DNA of 64,000 nt from JAURVT01 sp049059935. GTDB taxonomy: Bacteria > Actinomycetota > Actinomycetes > Propionibacteriales > Nocardioidaceae. Below, in pieces: positions 1 to 7,759 of this stretch (positions within the stretch are counted from its first letter, which is position 1; every line of letters starts with the position of its first letter). The translations under genes were made by a program, and so were the position numbers. The notes under the pieces were generated by a model. That model saw only the letters and a list, made by a program, of their open reading frames with translations, ran no database searches and had not been told where the DNA came from. Location of the stretch: NCBI RefSeq assembly GCF_049059935.1, contig NZ_JBMGQR010000001.1, forward strand, positions 152,809 through 216,808. The letters run 5' to 3'.

Positions 1-550
1 TGTTGCCCGCGGCGAGCGCGGCCGGCACCTTCATGCCCGCGATCATCAGCGGGGAGTTCCACGGCAGGATCCCCGCGACGACGCCGAGCGGCTCACGCCG
101 GGTGTACTGCAGCTGGTCGTCCCCGGCGGGGAGCGTCGCGCCCTTGAACTCCCCGGCCACGCCGCCGAAGTAGCGGAACAGGCTGACGAGCAGCTGCGAC
201 TCCGGGCGCGCCTGCGGGCGCAGCGCGTTGCCGGTGTCGCGCGCGGTCAGGACGGCGAGCTCCTCGGCGGCGTCCTCGAGCGCGTCGGCGATCGACAGCA
301 GCGCCTTCTGGCGGTCCTTGAAGTGCAGGGCGCGCCACAGCGGGAACGCCTCGCGCGCCGCGGCCACCGCGGTGTCGACGTCGCTCTGACGGGCGCGCGG
401 CGTGCGTCCGAGCAGCTCGCCGCGACGCGACGGGGACGTGACGTCGATCCACTCGCCGCCGTCGGCCTCCACCCAGCGACCGCCGACGAGCATCAGCCGG
501 TCGCCGAGGGGTGCGTGGACGTCGGCGGTGCGGTCTGCCTGCTGGGTCAT
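1..550 (-). CDS. Aldehyde dehydrogenase family protein, N-terminal part (runs off the window)
   Basis: Only the first 183 codons are visible. They read as the NAD(P)-binding half of an aldehyde dehydrogenase, which oxidises an aldehyde to its acid. The diagnostic LPWNSP segment, whose Asn helps form the oxyanion hole, lies at the window edge, followed by the KVPAALAAGN stretch. The catalytic Cys and Glu lie outside. The ATG at 550 begins MTQQADRTADVH. Substrate cannot be told. Family assignment is firm because of the ordered motifs RDTGNALR, LGVVAGILPWNSP and KVPAALAAGN. Confidence 0.9.
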   Translation of the reverse strand, partial: MTQQADRTADVHAPLGDRLMLVGGRWVEADGGEWIDVTSPSRRGELLGRTPRARQSDVDTAVAAAREAFPLWRALHFKDRQKALLSIADALEDAAEELAVLTARDTGNALRPQARPESQLLVSLFRYFGGVAGEFKGATLPAGDDQLQYTRREPLGVVAGILPWNSPLMIAGMKVPAALAAGN

Positions 551-637
551 CGGTGCCTCCGTGCGGTGGGCGCCCCGTCGGGGTCGGGGCGGCGCAGCAC
601 GACACTACGACCAGCGGCCGACACCGGGCCCGGAGGC

Positions 638-1216
638 TCAGTCGAGCGCGCCGAACAGCGCCTGGACGAACGCGGAGGCTTCCTCGACGCCCGTCGCGCC
701 CGGGTCCGTGGGTACCACCGACACGGTGAGGCCGGGGGTGCTGCGCTGGCACTGCAGGACGAGGAGGGCGTCGCCCTGGCCACCGGTCTGGCACCGGACG
801 TCGCCGACCTGCTCGACCCGGGTGATGACGTCCGCCGCCTCCTCGGGCGGGCGCTGGACGCTGAACAGCGGCAGGGCGTCGAGCCGCACCGCCGTCGCGG
901 TGAAGGCCGGGCCGTCGGAGCCGACGTACGTCGCGACGTCGGCGCCCGCCCCGCTCGCGTCGGTGATCTGCCGGCGCGTGGCCTCCCGGTCCAGGCCGGT
1001 GGGGTCGTCGGCGGGGATCTGGTACCCGCCGGCCGAGGTCGGCAGCTCGACCGCCGTGCCGTCCCGCCGGGGCACGTCCGTGGTCGGCGCGGCCGCCTCG
1101 TCACGGGTGAGCGAGAGCACCAGGCCGACGGCGAGCACCACCGCGACGACGCCGAGCCCGACCACGGCCGACCAGGGCGCACCACGCCGGGAGGACGTGT
1201 CACCGGGCTGCGTCAT
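638..1216 (-). CDS. Membrane-anchored protein of unknown function
   Basis: A 192-residue protein with a short cytoplasmic N-terminus, one hydrophobic segment at about residues 15-35 and a soluble, presumably extracytoplasmic domain. I recognise no enzymatic motif. The ATG at 1216 is preferred over upstream starts because GAGGAGG sits five bases ahead of it and the hydrophobic anchor then falls near the N-terminus. Two Cys in the distal domain (VRCQTGG and LQCQRS) could form a disulfide. It starts back to back with the SRPBCC-like gene on the other strand. Confidence 0.75.
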   Translation of the reverse strand: MTQPGDTSSRRGAPWSAVVGLGVVAVVLAVGLVLSLTRDEAAAPTTDVPRRDGTAVELPTSAGGYQIPADDPTGLDREATRRQITDASGAGADVATYVGSDGPAFTATAVRLDALPLFSVQRPPEEAADVITRVEQVGDVRCQTGGQGDALLVLQCQRSTPGLTVSVVPTDPGATGVEEASAFVQALFGALD

Positions 1217-1335
1217 GGTGCCTCCTCGCCCGTGGCCGCGGGGCGACCACTGTGGCACGACGACGAGGCTCGCGGAACCCTCCAGCGCGGACGATGGGCC
1301 CGGTGGGCCGGCGCACGGCGTCAAGCGATGATGGA

Positions 1336-1860
1336 CCGGTGGGACGGGGTGAGCGGTGGGGCGTCAGCGACGCCGAGGTCGCCGCGAGGTACACGTGCGA
1401 CGACCTGCGTCCCGACGCCCCGGGTCGTTGGCTGCGCGGGGTGGACGTCGACGCCGCGCCCGCGCACACCTTCCGGTGGGTCTGCCAGCTGCGAGCCGCG
1501 CCCTACAGCTACGACCTCGTCGACAACCTGGGACGGCGCAGCCCGCGCACCCTCACGCCCGGGCTCGACGACCTGCAGGTGGGGCAGCAGGTCGCCACGG
1601 TGTTCCGGCTCCACTCCTTCGTGCCCGGCGAGGAGATCACCCTGACCCTGCCGCCGTCGCGGGTCGCCCGCGCCACCGGCGACATGGCCGTCACCTACCG
1701 GGTCGAGCCTCGGACAAGCGGCAGCCGCCTGCTGGCCGTCCTGCGCGTCGAGGCCCTCCCCCGTCCGGTGATGTCGGCGCTCGCCTGGGGCGACCTGGTG
1801 ATGATGCGACGTCAGCTGCTGACCCTCGCCGCCCTGGCCTCGCGACCGACCGGCACCTGA
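1336..1860 (+). CDS. SRPBCC (polyketide cyclase-like) family protein, probable
   Basis: About 174 residues starting RWGVSDAEVAARYTCDDL, a pattern I associate with actinobacterial SRPBCC/START-type proteins that bind small hydrophobic ligands in a helix-grip fold. No catalytic motif is visible and function is unknown. The start is uncertain: GTG at 1336 places the conserved RWGVS block close to the N-terminus, while an in-frame ATG at 1294 would add 14 residues. Neither has a convincing ribosome-binding site. Confidence 0.6.
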   Translation, partial: PVGRGERWGVSDAEVAARYTCDDLRPDAPGRWLRGVDVDAAPAHTFRWVCQLRAAPYSYDLVDNLGRRSPRTLTPGLDDLQVGQQVATVFRLHSFVPGEEITLTLPPSRVARATGDMAVTYRVEPRTSGSRLLAVLRVEALPRPVMSALAWGDLVMMRRQLLTLAALASRPTGT

Positions 1861-1933
1861 TCCCCCGAAGTGCTCAGGAACGGGCCCTCGCTGCCGATCG
1901 GAAGGTCACGGAGCCCGACGGGAGGAGGTACCG

Positions 1934-2131
1934 ATGTCCACACGTATCGTGCGAGGCCCGGCCGCACTCCTGGCCCACATGAGCCCGTCCACCGTCACCG
2001 CGCCGCACCCGACCTGGTGGTGCCGCCTCGGCCTGCACCACTTCGAGCCCGCCGGCACCGACCCGTCGTCGCCCTGGATCGTCCTCGCCGACGAGTGCGC
2101 CTGCGGCGCGCAGCGTCCTCTCCCCCTCTGA
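1934..2131 (+). CDS. Small Cys/Trp-containing protein (65 aa)
   Basis: A 65-residue reading frame with a very strong ribosome-binding site (GGGAGGAGG, five bases before ATG). The C-terminal half has WWCRLGLHHFE followed about 30 residues later by DECACGAQ. This Cys/His set could bind a metal such as zinc, which is an inference from residue pattern only. Codon third positions are GC-rich like its neighbours, which supports real coding. No family recognised. Confidence 0.6.
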   Translation: MSTRIVRGPAALLAHMSPSTVTAPHPTWWCRLGLHHFEPAGTDPSSPWIVLADECACGAQRPLPL

Positions 2132-2150
2132 GGGTCCAGGACACGGCCCC

Positions 2151-2921
2151 CTAGCGGGGCATGGACGCCAGTGAGTCGCTCAGGCGACCGGCCGCCACCC
2201 GGACGGCGGCGACCCGCTCGTCGAGGGCCGGACCCTCGAAGTCGTCGCTGGGGCCACCGAGGCTGAGGGTGGCGACCAGCTCGGCTGACGGCCCCGACGT
2301 CACCGGCGCCGCCACGGCCGACACCCCGCTCAGGTAGTCCGCGTGGCTCGAGGCCCAGCCGGCGTCGCGCACCTCTGCCAGCCTCCGCTCCAGCAGGTCG
2401 TGGTCGGTCAGCGTCAGCGGCGTGTACGACGGGAGGTCCCGGGCCAGGAGCGCTGCCCGCGACTCGTCGTCGAACGCCGCCATCACCACCGGGGCCGCCG
2501 CGGCATGGAACGGCAGCACGGTGCCGACCGAGAGCCCGGCCACCTGGAGCGACCGCCCGCCCTCGACACGGTCGATGACCACGGCTCCGGCTTCCGACGG
2601 CACCATGAGGAACGCGGTGTTGCCGAAGCCCGTGGCGAGCCCGTCGAGCTCGCCACGCGCGTGGTCGCGCAGGTCGAGCTCACCCAGGGCCGCCGACGCG
2701 ATGGCGAACAGCGGCAGGCGCACCCGGTACGCCCCGGCCGCGTCGCGGCTCACCCAGCCCGCCGCGACGAAGGTCGACATCAGTCGGTGCACGGTCGGCT
2801 TGTTCAGCCCGCTGTCGGCCGTCAGCTCGGCCAGCGTCACCACCGGTCGGTCAACGCCGAACGACCCCAGCAACCGGCACGCGCGCAGCACCGAGCCGAC
2901 GGTCTCCTGCTCACCGGTCAT
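2151..2921 (-). CDS. IclR-family transcriptional regulator
   Basis: 256 residues with an N-terminal winged helix-turn-helix (about 10-70; LAELTADSGLNKPTVHRLMS) and a C-terminal IclR effector domain (about 80-250) with the expected pattern of small-molecule sensors. It is divergent from the lyase/dehydratase/transporter operon and most likely controls it in response to a pathway acid. ATG 2921 is chosen because GAGGAGG lies upstream; an in-frame ATG at 2978 would extend the protein across the promoter of the neighbouring operon. Ligand unknown. Confidence 0.92.
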   Translation of the reverse strand: MTGEQETVGSVLRACRLLGSFGVDRPVVTLAELTADSGLNKPTVHRLMSTFVAAGWVSRDAAGAYRVRLPLFAIASAALGELDLRDHARGELDGLATGFGNTAFLMVPSEAGAVVIDRVEGGRSLQVAGLSVGTVLPFHAAAAPVVMAAFDDESRAALLARDLPSYTPLTLTDHDLLERRLAEVRDAGWASSHADYLSGVSAVAAPVTSGPSAELVATLSLGGPSDDFEGPALDERVAAVRVAAGRLSDSLASMPR

Positions 2922-2952
2922 GCGTGTCCCGCCCTCCTCGTCGACCCGGGCG

Positions 2953-2981
2953 TTGACATGTGACCAAGGTCTCGCCATAGT
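2953..2981 (+). promoter_or_regulatory. Sigma70-type promoter of the lyase-dehydratase operon
   Basis: A perfect TTGACA -35 (2953-2958), a 17-base spacer and a CATAGT -10 (2976-2981) lie in the divergent region ahead of the lyase gene. Expected transcription start is near 2988, which leaves about 48 bases of leader. Confidence 0.65.
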
Positions 2982-2988
2982 GCCCATG

Positions 2989-2999
2989 ACGCATTGCGT
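2989..2999. promoter_or_regulatory. Candidate IclR operator overlapping the transcription start
   Basis: ACGCATTGCGT is an exact 11-base palindrome placed right at the predicted start of the plus-strand transcript. A second partial repeat follows (TTGCG at 2995 and CGCAA at 3010). The position would allow repression or activation by the adjacent IclR protein; binding is inferred. Confidence 0.45.
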
Positions 3000-3035
3000 T
3001 ATGCGTTTCGCAAGACGATACGGAAGGACCGACTC

Positions 3036-3899
3036 ATGGGCAACCCCCTGCGGACGATGATCGACCAGGACCTGGTGCTCGCGCCGGGCGTCTGGGACGG
3101 GCTCACCGCCCGCCTCGCCGAGCAGGCCGGCTTCGAGGCGCTCTGCGCGTCGGGCTTCGCCGTGTCGGCGTCGCTCGGGTTCCCCGACGCCGAGCTCTAC
3201 ACGATGAGCGAGAACCTCCAGGCGGTCCGCACTATCCGCGAGTCCAGCACCCTGCCCCTGGTGGCCGACATCGATACCGGGTACGGCAACGCCGTCAACG
3301 CCGCGCGCACCGCGCGCCGGTTCGCCGACGCCGGGGTGCAGGCCGTGTTCATGGAGGATCAGCGCTCCCCCAAGCGCTGCCCGCTGGCCGTGGGCGCCGA
3401 GCTGCCGCTCGTGGACGTCGAGGAGGCCGCGGGCAAGGTGCGCGCGGTCAAGGACGCCGGGGGCGACGACCTGCTCGTCGTGGCCCGCACCGACGCCAAG
3501 GGCGACGACGCCCTCCGGCGGGCCGAGGCCTACGTCTCCGCGGGCGCCGACCTGATCATGCCCGTCACCAAGACCTTCTCCAGCGTCGAGGAGTGGGCCC
3601 GTTGCCACGAGCGCGTCGGCGTCCCGCTGATGGCGACGCTCACCGCCTCGGCCTGGACCGAGCGCGAGCTGACGCCGGACGTCATGCGCGAGATCGGCGT
3701 CCGCCTCGCGCTCCTGCCCACGCAGGTGCTGATGTCGGTCGCCGGTGCGGCGCGGGCCACCCTGCGCCGCCTGGCGAAGGGCGAGCCGCCGGCAGAGGTG
3801 AGTGCCGACGCGATGCCCCACCACGAGTTCGTCGACCTCATCGGCATGGCCGAGGTCGAGAGCCTGCAGCGCAAGTACCTGCCCGCCGACGCGAGCTGA
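3036..3899 (+). CDS. Isocitrate lyase/PEP mutase superfamily lyase
   Basis: 287 residues forming the TIM-barrel fold of the isocitrate lyase, 2-methylisocitrate lyase and 2,3-dimethylmalate lyase superfamily. Visible marks are ADIDTGYGNA (metal-binding Asp), FMEDQ, then SPKRCPL, where the usual catalytic loop is KRCGH; the Lys-Arg-Cys is kept but Gly-His is not. VVARTDA follows. It likely cleaves a C-C bond in a 2-hydroxy-dicarboxylate, giving pyruvate or glyoxylate plus a short acid. ATG 3036 has GGAAGGA upstream. First gene of a four-gene operon with the dehydratase subunits and transporter. Confidence 0.88.
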   Translation: MGNPLRTMIDQDLVLAPGVWDGLTARLAEQAGFEALCASGFAVSASLGFPDAELYTMSENLQAVRTIRESSTLPLVADIDTGYGNAVNAARTARRFADAGVQAVFMEDQRSPKRCPLAVGAELPLVDVEEAAGKVRAVKDAGGDDLLVVARTDAKGDDALRRAEAYVSAGADLIMPVTKTFSSVEEWARCHERVGVPLMATLTASAWTERELTPDVMREIGVRLALLPTQVLMSVAGAARATLRRLAKGEPPAEVSADAMPHHEFVDLIGMAEVESLQRKYLPADAS

Positions 3900-3909
3900 G
3901 GGGGACGAC

Positions 3910-5178
3910 ATGGCCAGCACCATCACCGAGAAGATCCTCGCCCGCGCCGGCGGCCTCGACCACGCCCGCGCCGGCGACCACGTCGCCGCGCGCCCGGACT
4001 ACATGATGGCCTACGACTTCCCGGGCTACACCGACGTGATGTTCCGCCAGATGCACGACGAGTTCGGCATCACCGAGCTCGACGACCCCGAGCGGTACGT
4101 GGTGTTCATCGACCACATGCTCACGCGCGGCGACGAGCGGGAGGACGCCGTGCACGGTGTCACCCGCGACTGGTGCGAGCACTACGGCATCGCCCTCCAC
4201 GAGGCCGACGGCATCGGCCACCAGGTCATGGCCGAGCTCGGGTACGCGCTCCCGGGAAACTTCCTGATCCACTTCGACGGCCACATCTCCGGCGCCGGCG
4301 CGTTCGGCGCGCTCGGCTGGGGCGTGCGCCGCGACCTGCTCGAGGGATGGGTCAGCGGGCAGGTCCACCTCGACGTCCCCGCGACGACCCGCTTCGAGCT
4401 CACCGGCTCGTTCCGCGACGGCGTCGACAGCCGCGACCTCGTCCACGAGGTGATCGGGCGGCACGGTGCCGACGGGTGCGCCCACCAGGTGATGGAGTGG
4501 GGCGGCCCGGGGGCGCGCGGGATGAAGATCGACCACCGACAGTCGCTGTGCGGCATGGCGATGTTCACCGGCGCGGTGTCGGCCGTGTTCGAGCCCGACG
4601 AGCTGTCCCTGGCGTGCGCCGACCGGGTCGCCCGCACCCCGTACCAGCCCGTCATGCCCGACGAGGGCGCCGACTACGCGGCCGTCCACCGGATCGACCT
4701 CGCCGAGGTGCGTCCCCAGGTGGTGCAGCCCGGATCGGCGCGCTCGGCGAACACCCACGACGCGCGCGAGCTCGCGGGCACGCCCGTCACGAAGGCGTTC
4801 ATCGGGTCGTGCGCGAGCGGCCGCATCGAGGACATCCGGGCCGCCGCGCTCGTGCTGGACGGGCGGCGGGTCGCGCCGGGCGTCGAGCTCAACGTGGTCC
4901 CCACCTCCCAGGCCGTCCACGACCAGGCCGAGCGCGAGGGCCTGCTCGACGTCCTGCGGTCCGCCGGGGCGCACGTGGCCAGGTCCAGCTGCGACTTCTG
5001 CTTCGGCTACCAGAAGCCGCTGCAGCCCGACGAGAACTGCATCTCCACGGGCGTGCTCAACATCTCCGGCCGCATGGGGAGCACCGACGCCAACATCTAC
5101 ATGGGTTCGGCCTCCACCGTCGCGGCGAGCGCGGTCGACGGGACCATCACGACCGCCGAGGCGGTGAGCCACCGGTGA
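3910..5178 (+). CDS. Aconitase/LeuC-like dehydratase, large subunit
   Basis: 422 residues of the [4Fe-4S] hydro-lyase type (LeuC, DmdA, aconitase). Cluster Cys are seen in IGSCASGRIED and in SSCDFCFG (C-x2-C). The FIDH pair, the His in GIGHQVM and the Asp/His in FDGHISGAGAFGALG match catalytic positions of the family, but the usual CGDSHT is changed to HFDGHI and the usual IEMGAR is changed to MFTGAV. It should pair with the small subunit that overlaps it by four bases. Reaction: reversible dehydration/isomerisation of a hydroxy acid; substrate unknown. GAGGGGG precedes ATG 3910. Confidence 0.85.
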   Translation: MASTITEKILARAGGLDHARAGDHVAARPDYMMAYDFPGYTDVMFRQMHDEFGITELDDPERYVVFIDHMLTRGDEREDAVHGVTRDWCEHYGIALHEADGIGHQVMAELGYALPGNFLIHFDGHISGAGAFGALGWGVRRDLLEGWVSGQVHLDVPATTRFELTGSFRDGVDSRDLVHEVIGRHGADGCAHQVMEWGGPGARGMKIDHRQSLCGMAMFTGAVSAVFEPDELSLACADRVARTPYQPVMPDEGADYAAVHRIDLAEVRPQVVQPGSARSANTHDARELAGTPVTKAFIGSCASGRIEDIRAAALVLDGRRVAPGVELNVVPTSQAVHDQAEREGLLDVLRSAGAHVARSSCDFCFGYQKPLQPDENCISTGVLNISGRMGSTDANIYMGSASTVAASAVDGTITTAEAVSHR

Positions 5179-5759
5179 GCGCCGCGTACCCGCCTCCGCC
5201 CGACGTCATCCGTGGTCGTGTCGCCTGGGTGTTCGGCGACGACTTCGACATCGACCTCGTCGTCGGCGTGGAGAACATCAAGTCGTACGACGCCGACCAC
5301 CTGCGCAGCGTCTGCATGCAGGCGTACGACCCGGACTTCGTCGACCGCGTGCGTCCCGGCGACGTGGTCGTCGGCGGACGCAACTTCGGCTACGGTCACC
5401 CTCACTACCCGCCGATGGTCGCCCTGCGGAACCTGGGGATCCAGGCCGTCCTCGCCGAGTCGTTCTCGCCTGGGTTCTGGCGCGGCGAGACCTACAACGG
5501 CATGCCCCTGCTCACGGTCCCCGGCATCGCCGACGCGGTCGAGACCGGCGACGCAGTCGAGGTCGACTGGCGACGGGCCCGCGTCCTGCTGCCGGCCGCC
5601 GCACTCCCGCGCGAGCTGCACGGCGACCCCCCGAGCCCGCGCACGTGCCGGGTGATCGAGGCCGGCGGCTCGCTCAACCTGCTGCTGGCCGAGCACGGAC
5701 CCCGCGCCACGCCCACCGACCCGACCGCCACCGCCTCGACGACCGGAGCCCTGCGATGA
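5175..5759 (+). CDS. LeuD-like dehydratase, small (swivel) subunit with altered loop
   Basis: 194 residues of the LeuD/aconitase swivel domain: FGDDFDIDLVV at the N-terminus and VVVGGRNFGYG in the centre. In LeuD and aconitase the sequence after NFG is C/S-GSSREHA, which supplies the catalytic Ser and Arg. Here it is YGHPHYPPM, so both are missing. The fold continues normally (GIQAVLAESFSPGFWRGETYNGMPLL). GTG at 5175 overlaps the large-subunit stop as GTGA, implying translational coupling. A different substrate or proton-transfer mechanism is likely. Confidence 0.85.
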   Translation: MSAAYPPPPDVIRGRVAWVFGDDFDIDLVVGVENIKSYDADHLRSVCMQAYDPDFVDRVRPGDVVVGGRNFGYGHPHYPPMVALRNLGIQAVLAESFSPGFWRGETYNGMPLLTVPGIADAVETGDAVEVDWRRARVLLPAAALPRELHGDPPSPRTCRVIEAGGSLNLLLAEHGPRATPTDPTATASTTGALR

Positions 5760-7072
5760 CCGACACCGCCCACGACCTCACGAGCACCACAGACTCGGAG
5801 CCGTCGCCGTCGACCGCCCGGCGGGCCGCTCTCGCCGGCGGCGTCGGCACCCTGATCGAGTACTACGACTTCAGCGTGTACGCGTTCCTCGCCGTCACGC
5901 TCGGCCCGCTGTTCTTCCCCAGCGACCAGCCCGGGGTGTCGACGCTCCTGACCCTCGCGGTGTTCGGGTCGGCCTACGTCATGCGTCCGCTGGGCGGGTG
6001 GTTCTTCGGACGGCTGGGCGACCGGCGCGGACGGCGCCACGCCCTCGTCACCACGGTCGTCGCGATGGGCGTCTGCTGCGCCCTGCTCGGGCTGCTGCCC
6101 ACGCACGCCCAGGTCGGCGTCCTCGCCCCCGTGCTGCTCGTGCTCATCCGCCTCGCACAGGGCTTCTCGGCCGGCGGCGAGATCGGCGGTGCGGCGACCT
6201 ACGTGGCCGAGTCGGCCCCAACCGGTCGGCGCGGCGTGTTCGGCTCGCTGACGCCGATCGGATCCACCCTGGGCTTCTCGGTCGCCGCCGCCGTGGTCGG
6301 ATGCGTGGCCGCATCCACCACCGACGCGCAGATGGCCGCCTGGGGCTGGCGGATCCCCTTCCTGGTCTCCATCCCGCTGGCCGCGTTGTGCCTGTGGGCG
6401 CGCGTGCGTCTGGAGGACACCCCGGAGTTCGAGGAGATGGCCGAGCGGGCCGAGGTCGTCCGCAGCCCGCTCCTGCAGGTGGTGCGCGACCACCCCCTGT
6501 CGGTGCTGCGCGTCGTGGGCATCGCCATCGCGATGAACGGCAGCGGCTACATCGGCCTGACGTACTTCGGCATCTACCTGGCGGGCGAGGGGTTCGACCA
6601 GCAGGCGATCTACTGGACGTCCGCGATCGCCATCGCGATCGCCTGCCTGTCGTTCCCGCTGGCGGGCGTCCTGACCGACCGCTTCGGGCGGCGTCCGGTG
6701 CTGCTGACGTCGTACGTGGCCTACCTGGTGATCGCCTGGCCCGCGTTCGCGATCATGGGCGCCACCGAGAGCATCCTGGTCGTCGGCCTCGTCTACGTCG
6801 TCTACATGTTCTTCAACGGGCTCGCCCAGGTGCCGGCGTTCCCCCAGTTCACAGAGCTGTTCCCGCGCAACGTGCGTTACACCGGCGTGGCGCTCGGGTT
6901 CAACATCGGCACGATCATCGCCGGCGGCAGCGCGCCATACATCGCCGCACAGCTCGTGCAGTCGACCGGCAACAAGATGGCACCGGCGTTCTGGGTCATG
7001 GGTGTCGTGGTCGTCGGCATCGTCACCGTGTCGACGCTGCGTGAGACCGGGCGCAAGGCGCTCCCGGTCTGA
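5756..7072 (+). CDS. MFS transporter, metabolite:H+ symporter (MHS) family
   Basis: 438 residues with about 12 membrane segments. The first helix carries GTLIEYYDFSVYA, typical of MHS members such as ProP, KgtP and citrate transporters. Cytoplasmic loops contain GRLGDRRGRR (after helix 2) and TDRFGRRP (after helix 8). It starts as ATGA overlapping the dehydratase stop, so it belongs to the same operon and probably imports the acid that the dehydratase and lyase process. Confidence 0.92.
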   Translation: MTDTAHDLTSTTDSEPSPSTARRAALAGGVGTLIEYYDFSVYAFLAVTLGPLFFPSDQPGVSTLLTLAVFGSAYVMRPLGGWFFGRLGDRRGRRHALVTTVVAMGVCCALLGLLPTHAQVGVLAPVLLVLIRLAQGFSAGGEIGGAATYVAESAPTGRRGVFGSLTPIGSTLGFSVAAAVVGCVAASTTDAQMAAWGWRIPFLVSIPLAALCLWARVRLEDTPEFEEMAERAEVVRSPLLQVVRDHPLSVLRVVGIAIAMNGSGYIGLTYFGIYLAGEGFDQQAIYWTSAIAIAIACLSFPLAGVLTDRFGRRPVLLTSYVAYLVIAWPAFAIMGATESILVVGLVYVVYMFFNGLAQVPAFPQFTELFPRNVRYTGVALGFNIGTIIAGGSAPYIAAQLVQSTGNKMAPAFWVMGVVVVGIVTVSTLRETGRKALPV

Positions 7073-7079
7073 GGGTCCC

Positions 7080-7715
7080 TCAGAGCTCGCGCACGACGGC
7101 GAGCAGCACGCCCTCGCGGTCGCCGAACGAGCCGACGAGCACCGGCGAGCCGTCGGCCACCGGACGGTCGCCGAGCACACGGCTCAGGGTGATCTCCAGG
7201 GCGCCGGTGGTCACGACGGTGGTGGTGGCGGTGTCCTCGGACGCGAGCACGCCGACGTCGGGCACGGCGGTGCCGGCGGTCCCGCTGCCCGACACGGTGG
7301 CCGACGGCTCACGCACCTGCTGGTCGTCGTCCGGGCCCACCACCTGGTCGGCCTGGACGCCCCCGGTGAGGACGGCAGTGGTCAGCGTCGCGGCCCAGAC
7401 GGGGTCGCCCGCGCCGTCGTAGACCCACCGGCGGCCGAGGACCGAGTGCTCCATGGTCGTGATGAGGCTCGCCTCGGCGCCCTCGAGCGGGGCGTCGCGG
7501 TAGGTCACGGGCACCTGCAGCACGGGGCCGTCGCCGGCTCGGAGGAGGAACGTCTCGACGCCGACCTCGCCGGCGGGGTCGTCGAAGCGGTACGCCGCCA
7601 CCTGCTCGAGGCCCGCGCCCGGGGTGCCGTCGAACCACGGACGGGTGGGCACCCACCGGTCGAGGAGCTCGAGCTTGGTGGGGCTGATGGTCGCGTCTAC
7701 GTGAAGTCGGGCCAC
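7080..7715 (-). CDS. Maltokinase N-terminal cap-like (CG0192-related) protein
   Basis: 211 residues starting MARLHVDATISPTKLELLDRW (first residue from GTG). This resembles the N-terminal cap region of actinobacterial maltokinases and the CG0192-like proteins, but no kinase domain follows. The middle has LEQVAAYRFDDPAGEVGVET and the conserved-looking GRRWVYDGAGDPVW. Role unknown, possibly sugar-phosphate metabolism. The GTG is supported by a TAGGCT box seven bases upstream (leaderless). Confidence 0.7.
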   Translation of the reverse strand: MARLHVDATISPTKLELLDRWVPTRPWFDGTPGAGLEQVAAYRFDDPAGEVGVETFLLRAGDGPVLQVPVTYRDAPLEGAEASLITTMEHSVLGRRWVYDGAGDPVWAATLTTAVLTGGVQADQVVGPDDDQQVREPSATVSGSGTAGTAVPDVGVLASEDTATTTVVTTGALEITLSRVLGDRPVADGSPVLVGSFGDREGVLLAVVREL

Positions 7716-7722
7716 GCCGCCG

Positions 7723-7728
7723 AGCCTA
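7723..7728 (-). promoter_or_regulatory. -10 box of a leaderless transcript (CG0192-like gene)
   Basis: TAGGCT read on the minus strand, seven bases before the GTG at 7715. The predicted transcript would begin at or next to the start codon. Confidence 0.55.
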
Positions 7729-7759
7729 GGGCGGCCCGGCGGCGTGCGCCCGTCCGGAC

